Shown here in pieces: positions 59,535 through 64,000 of a stretch of 64,000 bases of DNA; the first letter of the stretch is position 1, and each line of letters opens with the position of its first letter. The stretch is from Lasiosphaeris hirsuta (taxonomy: Eukaryota > Ascomycota > Sordariomycetes > Sordariales > Lasiosphaeriaceae), in contig JAUKUA010000007.1 of NCBI GenBank assembly GCA_030549175.1, positions 2,294,001 to 2,358,000 on the forward strand, written 5' to 3'. The notes under the pieces are model-generated. The model was not told the DNA's origin. It searched no databases and was given only the letters and a program-made list of their open reading frames with translations. Position numbers and translations under genes: made by a program.

Positions 59535-59968
59535 TAGACGGAATGGGAGGATGATTTGAGGACGTCAAACGAAACGACTTTCATATGGATCATCATACAT
59601 GCATGATCCGGTGAGGTGGAAAACGTAAGATACGACCATCAAAAGGCACGGTAGGAGTTCTCTAGCTGTCTGGTTTACTGTAGTATTAGCATCGATTTCT
59701 TCTGGCGTTGACAGTGGGAATTCTTTCGGACACAAACCGTTGCATAGCACTTAGGTAGTTAATGCAACCCTTGGCACACTACTGCCTCTCCTACCGTCTG
59801 TGAGTGCCGCTATGATGATCGCAATCGCTGATGCGCCTCCAACGCGGTTACCAAGGGGTTGCGAGAACTTGGCTCTGATGCATGCTCTGAAGCACCTTAC
59901 GGCCTCTCTTTTTCACAGATTCCCAACTTTATCATGTCACCATAGGCATGCCACCAAGGAACCTCTGT
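59535..59968. other. Intergenic, convergent 3' ends
   Basis: 434 bases between the stop codons of the DUF726 gene and the GatC-like gene. Nothing recognised. Confidence 0.5.
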
Positions 59969-60565
59969 CTAGCTACCCGCCTCCCCTAACGTTGTCTCTG
60001 TCTTCCCATTTCGCACAACAAAATAACCACCCACTATCTCCGTCGCATTCCCCAACACATCCCACTTTTCCGCCGCTGTTGTCTCCTCCGAGACCTCGGT
60101 CTTCTTCGCTCGCCTCGGCCGTCGGAACTGGCCCCAGGCCGTCTCGCTCTCAAGCGCCGAGCGCAGCTGTGGTGACGTAGTCATGTCGAGCGTCGCCTCG
60201 GCGAGACCCTCGGGCGTCTCGTCGCGGATCGCACGCAAGGGCTCAATGCCGGTTGTGTCGACTTGCTGGATGGCGTTGACGAAGTGGAGTTGGGAGGAGA
60301 GGGTTGATGTCATCGCGGCTGTGGCGGACGGCGAGGAGGGGACTGGGAGGGCGGAGAGGCGGAGGAGGTGAGCTAGCTGGGAGGGCGGGAGCGGGGGCGG
60401 GTTTTTGGGTGGGAGGAGTGTGGTGAGGGACCAGGTTGGGGTTGAGAGGAGGATTTGAGTGTTTATTGTGGAGGATTTGCGGTGTTGTTGTGGTTGGAGG
60501 ACGGTTGTGGTGAGTTGGCGGCGGGTGAGGCTGCGGGTGCAGCTGAGGATTGGCGTTGTGCTCAT
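59969..60565 (-). CDS. GatC-like subunit of mitochondrial glutamyl-tRNA(Gln) amidotransferase
   Basis: Single exon, 198 residues. The Arg/Thr/Ser-rich N-terminus (STTPILSCTRSLTRRQLTTT) resembles a mitochondrial presequence. The GatC-type core begins at QLAHLLRLSALPVP, continues through TSTLSSQLHFVNAIQQVDTTG and ends in IEPLRAIRDETPEG, matching the bacterial GatC pattern (LARLAxL...VDTxGVEPL). The C-terminal extension (RRPRRAKK, WDVLGNATEIVGGYFVVRNGK) is seen in the fungal Gta3-type proteins. It would help convert Glu-tRNA(Gln) to Gln-tRNA(Gln) in mitochondria together with GatA and GatB, which are not in this window. Confidence 0.78.
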   Translation of the reverse strand: MSTTPILSCTRSLTRRQLTTTVLQPQQHRKSSTINTQILLSTPTWSLTTLLPPKNPPPLPPSQLAHLLRLSALPVPSSPSATAAMTSTLSSQLHFVNAIQQVDTTGIEPLRAIRDETPEGLAEATLDMTTSPQLRSALESETAWGQFRRPRRAKKTEVSEETTAAEKWDVLGNATEIVGGYFVVRNGKTETTLGEAGS

Positions 60566-61260
60566 GTTCGTGTTTTTCCCCGTCGATTATGGTGATAATT
60601 GACTTGGTGAGAATGATAAGTGTCGGAGGTTGCGATTGGATGTGGCGGTGGTCGAGGTTCTTCGAGGAGTTTGGGTTTGAAGCTTGGATTTGAGAAATTA
60701 ATGGATTAGAATCAGGCGCTGGGTGACGACTCCCTTGGTTGACTTCTCGAGCTTAAGCGGGCTGTGTAACTAACGGGTTGAAGCGCAATGCGCCTGGGGG
60801 ATCGTCGTCACTCGTTATATTTGTTAGCGTACAACTTTACAGCCTGTTAAAATTCAACTATAGGAATAGAAGAAACTTTGTTTTCTGTTCTGTAAATTAT
60901 TTGAAAATGCTACGTGGAATCTTGGAGCATCATGGATACTTTCAATAGAGAGAGCTCTTGCTCGTCTTGATGATCTACTACATTGGGGCTTACTGAACAG
61001 AGACGTCGCGGGCTAACAAATGGGTAACTGGGGCTGAAATGGACAGCTGGCGTCATAGCACCTCTGCTAGGACACGCTGGGGTGGCCCCCCACTCCCCGC
61101 CATGTCAGGCCCAGCCGTTTTGTGTGAAAGACAGGGAGGGTCCTGCTTCACTGCGACACTGAGCATCAACCGTTGACTCTGATCTGTCCTCCATCTTTTC
61201 ACCACCCAGCCCCAACAGCACCATTGCTATTTCCGCTACCGACTGCAGAACTCACGCATC
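60566..61260. other. Intergenic region between divergent genes
   Basis: About 700 bases with promoters of the GatC-like gene and SEC17. A C/A-rich stretch precedes the SEC17 ATG. No gene. Confidence 0.5.
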
Positions 61261-62373
61261 ATGGCGCTCGATCCGCGCAGTCTTGTTCAAAAGGTCCGCT
61301 TGCCTTCCCGACGCCTCCCCCTTTGCTCAAACCCCCCCGCCACAATGCCCCTCACTTGACATTGTATGCTAACGAACCAGGGACACAGGCGGAGAAGACG
61401 CTGCAAAGCGCGGGCGGAGGATTCAGCTTCTTCGGTGGTGGCAAGGAGGATAAATACCAGTCGGCTGGTGATCTCTACCAGCAGGCTGCAAATGCCTTCA
61501 AGTTAGAGAGGCTATGTGAGTGCCCGACCCATGGTGCTAGCCACTGCCAAGATGTGCGTCTGTTTTGTTGCTGACACCCGAGTAATGTAGTCAAGGAGGC
61601 TGGCAGTGCCTTTGAAAAGGCAGCTGCTATCCACCGGGACAGGCTAAACGAGCCCGACGATGCCGCAAACCTCATGATCGACGCCTTCAAGGTGTACCGG
61701 AAAGACTTCCCCCTCGACGCCGTACGCTGCATCGAGTCCGCCATCAAGCAATACACTAGCAAGGGTAACTTCCGGAGGGCTGCATCTCACAAAGAAAGCC
61801 AGGGCGAGGTATACGAGAACGAAATTGGAGACAGGAAGCACGCGCTGGAGTGCTACGACACCGCGGCTCAGTGGTATGAGGGGGACAACGCCTCCGCGTA
61901 AGTCAACACCGCCCCTTTTAGAGAGGGCGATGCTCCGCTAATACTATCCCGAACTCAGTCTTGCAAACAAGCTGTGGCTCAAGGTGGCTGATATCGCCGC
62001 TCTCGAAGGCGATTACTACAGGGCGATAGATAATTACGACAGGATCGCGGAGTCCTCCTTGGGAAACAACTTGATGCGATACTCTGTCAAGGAGTACTTC
62101 TTCAAGTCCGGTATCTGCGCCCTAGCAACCAAGGACATTATCAGCACCCGGCGCAACCTGGAGAGGTATCGGGAGAAGGACCCGTCTTTTGCCGGCACGC
62201 GAGAGTGCCAGCTTCTGGTGGATCTAGTCGACGCCGTTGAAGCAGGGAATCAGGAGGCGTTCACCGACAAGTTGTATGCATTCGACCAAATGAGTAGGCT
62301 GGACAAGTGGAAGACGGAGCTCTTGGTCAGGATCAAGAATCACATTGAGGAGGCCGACAACGAGTTCTCATAG
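61261..62373 (+). CDS. sec17: Alpha-SNAP, vesicular-fusion protein Sec17
   Basis: Adaptor that recruits the ATPase NSF/Sec18 to SNARE complexes for disassembly after membrane fusion. Exons are 61261-61293, 61389-61515, 61591-61897 and 61959-62373, giving 293 residues, exactly the family size. The start encodes MALDPRSLVQKAEKTLQS. The membrane-binding loop GGGFSFFGGG is present. The TPR-like helical array includes YQSAGDLYQQAANAFKL, GNFRRAASHKESQGEVYEN, ALECYDTAAQWYEGD and SSLGNNLMRYSVKEYFFKSG. The C-terminus LDKWKTELLVRIKNHIEE with the conserved Leu is intact. For intron 1 the acceptor at 61388 was chosen over a nearer AG because only it keeps AEKTL in frame. Confidence 0.95.
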
Positions 62374-63215
62374 GAGAGCACGAAACTGCTTATAAGTTAG
62401 GGGCGTGTCCCCTGTTTTCAAGGCGTTCTGGGATACCTAGGTAGGCTAGGACTCGACTTCCTTTGCCTCGGCTCGAAGTCGTCAAAGAATACGAAGGGTT
62501 GGCAACACTTGTTGAATTAGTAGCTGTTATGGCTTTTTGCATCATCAGTGACGTGCCTTTCCCCGGTGAGTGCATCGTGTCAACAAAGTTAACTCGGTTA
62601 ATAAGAGCATGCCCTCCTCACACCGAGCTACATTTGTGTGCTAGCATCGGGTGTGGCTTTGAAGCCTCATAGCTGATTGAGATCTTTGTTTGTTAAATAT
62701 GGCACAGGCCTAAAAATACTTGACCGGATTGCTTAGTCGTCGCCTTCATGGCGTTTTACCTCAAAGCTTGACTAGATTGCTTAGTTGTCGTATTCGGGAT
62801 ATCTTAATATATTAGATACTCCCCTTAAACATTGGAGTGCCCTCACAAGCATTAAAAAATGGGGTTATATTCTAGTTGGAAAAGTCGGGATCTTGTGAAT
62901 TGACAAACACGTGAACCCATCTGCGCTGGATGGATAGGAGGGAGGCTTGCAGCTGCCAGCTGTCAGCGTTTCCGCACCGTTGCGGATCGCCCTCGAAGCC
63001 ATCATAGCCAACCTTAAAGGTTTGCACCCCTGCACACTGGCCCGCTTGGTCCGTGACCCTTTTTGTGGACCCTTATCGTGTGCGGAGGTGGGGTTTACAA
63101 ACCGATAACACCAACTTTTCTAAAAGTTTCTTTGGAATTTCTCGATTTTCGGACCGCAAGGACAAATCGACTCGCATCGAATTGTCCAACATCAAAGTCT
63201 CCCTAAGCCGTCAAG
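62374..63215. other. Intergenic region
   Basis: About 840 bases between co-directional genes. A direct repeat around gcttagtcgtcg / gcttagttgtcg occurs near 62730-62790. No gene recognised. Confidence 0.5.
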
Positions 63216-64000
63216 ATGGCGTCGATGACTTTGAAGGAGAAGCTGGAAAGAATCCAGTCTCCTAATCTCCAAAGTCAAAAACAGGTAATACACTCTCGAC
63301 TTTTCCGCGCACGCAGCTTTGATTTCGAGACTGACACAAATTTGATTTCAGACCGCCGTCGTCCTGGAAGGAATCGAAGCTGCCTTTAAGGAGCGCAATA
63401 CGACAGCATCCCCGACAGCATATTTCGCGGCGCTCCTTAGCCTCCTCGACAACAAGACCCTCGTGACCCCGGTCGTCTACCTCCTCGATGTCGTCACTCC
63501 CTTCACGCCGGAGCCGCTGTTGCGAGCAAAGTTCACCCAGATCCTGACGCTTCTTGCGCCCGTCCTCACACAGCCAGATGCTGATGCGCCCCTGATCAAG
63601 TCCTCGATAGGATGCTTGGAGAGTTTGCTGCTTGCGCAAGATGCAACAGCTTGGGAAATGAGCACTGCCCAAGTTGGCCCGCGGCGCGCCGTTGGTGGAC
63701 TGCTGAGCATTGCACTCGACCCCAGGCCGAAGGTCCGAAAGAGAGCCCAGGAGGCATTGAAGAAGATTCTCAAGAACCCGCCACCGAGTCCCTCAATCGA
63801 CCACCCCGCCTCTCCCATGTGTGCTGAGACATGCATGCAGAGCCTGAAGTTGCTGGCAGAGAAGGCCAGCCAGTCGCAAAAGGAGAAGAAGGCCGAGCCA
63901 ACACAGAACCCTGAGCTCATCCATGCGCTCCAGCTCACGAAAGCTGTTGCTGCGGCCAGTGGCGGGTGGCCCAGCAAGAAGATTGAGTCGCTATGCGAGT
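63216..64000 (+). CDS. Rrp12-like ribosome-export factor (3' end outside window)
   Basis: HEAT-repeat protein of the Rrp12/NUC173 family, needed for nuclear export and processing of pre-ribosomal subunits. Exon 1 is 63216-63284 (MASMTLKEKLERIQSPNLQSQ...) and exon 2 runs from 63352 past the end of the window; about 239 residues are visible. Recognised features are TAVVLEGIEAAFKE, TAYFAALLSLLD, VYLLDVVTPFTPEPLLRAKF and a helical repeat ending RPKVRKRAQEALKKIL, the conserved signature of the N-terminal region. The start ATG is favoured by the CAAG context, and the MASMTLKEKLERI beginning fits orthologues. Confidence 0.85.

Overview
The window is chromosomal DNA of a filamentous ascomycete (Pezizomycotina, most likely Sordariomycetes). 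Protein genes are interrupted by short (about 50-150 nt) introns with GTAAGT/GTATGT-type donors and CTRAC branch points, gene density is about one per 2.5 kb on both strands without operons, and there is a nuclear tRNA-Gly gene. A repeat-derived AT-rich island resembles RIP-mutated sequence. No bacterial, viral or plasmid gene was seen. I could not fix the species.

I support 24 protein genes and one tRNA. Left part (1-15 kb): the 3' part of an Nrd1/Seb1-type RNA-binding termination factor, a large nuclear WD40 protein that may be the Raf1/DIM-9 heterochromatin factor, an AT-rich transposon-relic island, a long-chain acyl-CoA synthetase and a four-helix MARVEL-type protein. Middle (17-47 kb): O-acetylhomoserine sulfhydrylase, EMC7, a Wwm1-like WW protein, a CTL/Pns1 transporter, an intronless Rab4-like GTPase with a long loop insertion, the mannosyltransferase Pmt2, a divergent pair of mitochondrial ribosome genes (mL61 and the Gep3/YqeH GTPase), tRNA-Gly(GCC), a DUF3712 (Tag1-like) membrane protein, ornithine carbamoyltransferase facing the acetolactate synthase regulatory subunit, a KHDC4/BLOM7-like KH protein and TRAPPC13. 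Right part (50-64 kb): a DENN/C1 protein, the PP1 inhibitor Ypi1, a DUF726/TMCO4 (Mil1-like) protein, a GatC-like amidotransferase subunit, Sec17/alpha-SNAP and the 5' part of Rrp12.

Functionally the window is mostly housekeeping. Secretory and vesicle-traffic genes are frequent (EMC7, Pmt2, Rab, TRAPPC13, DENN, Mil1-like, Sec17), as are mitochondrial translation genes (mL61, Gep3, GatC-like) and amino-acid biosynthesis (cysD, OTC, ILV6). No biosynthetic gene cluster, CRISPR array or defence island is present. The unusual items are gene-structure features (two GC-AG introns, a probable 3-nt micro-exon, stop-less 3n introns), the Rab loop insertion, a SUMO-interaction-like motif in the WD40 protein and the nested inverted-repeat elements at 8.1-9.0 kb. 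All exon boundaries are read from splice signals plus frame continuity and have no transcript support.
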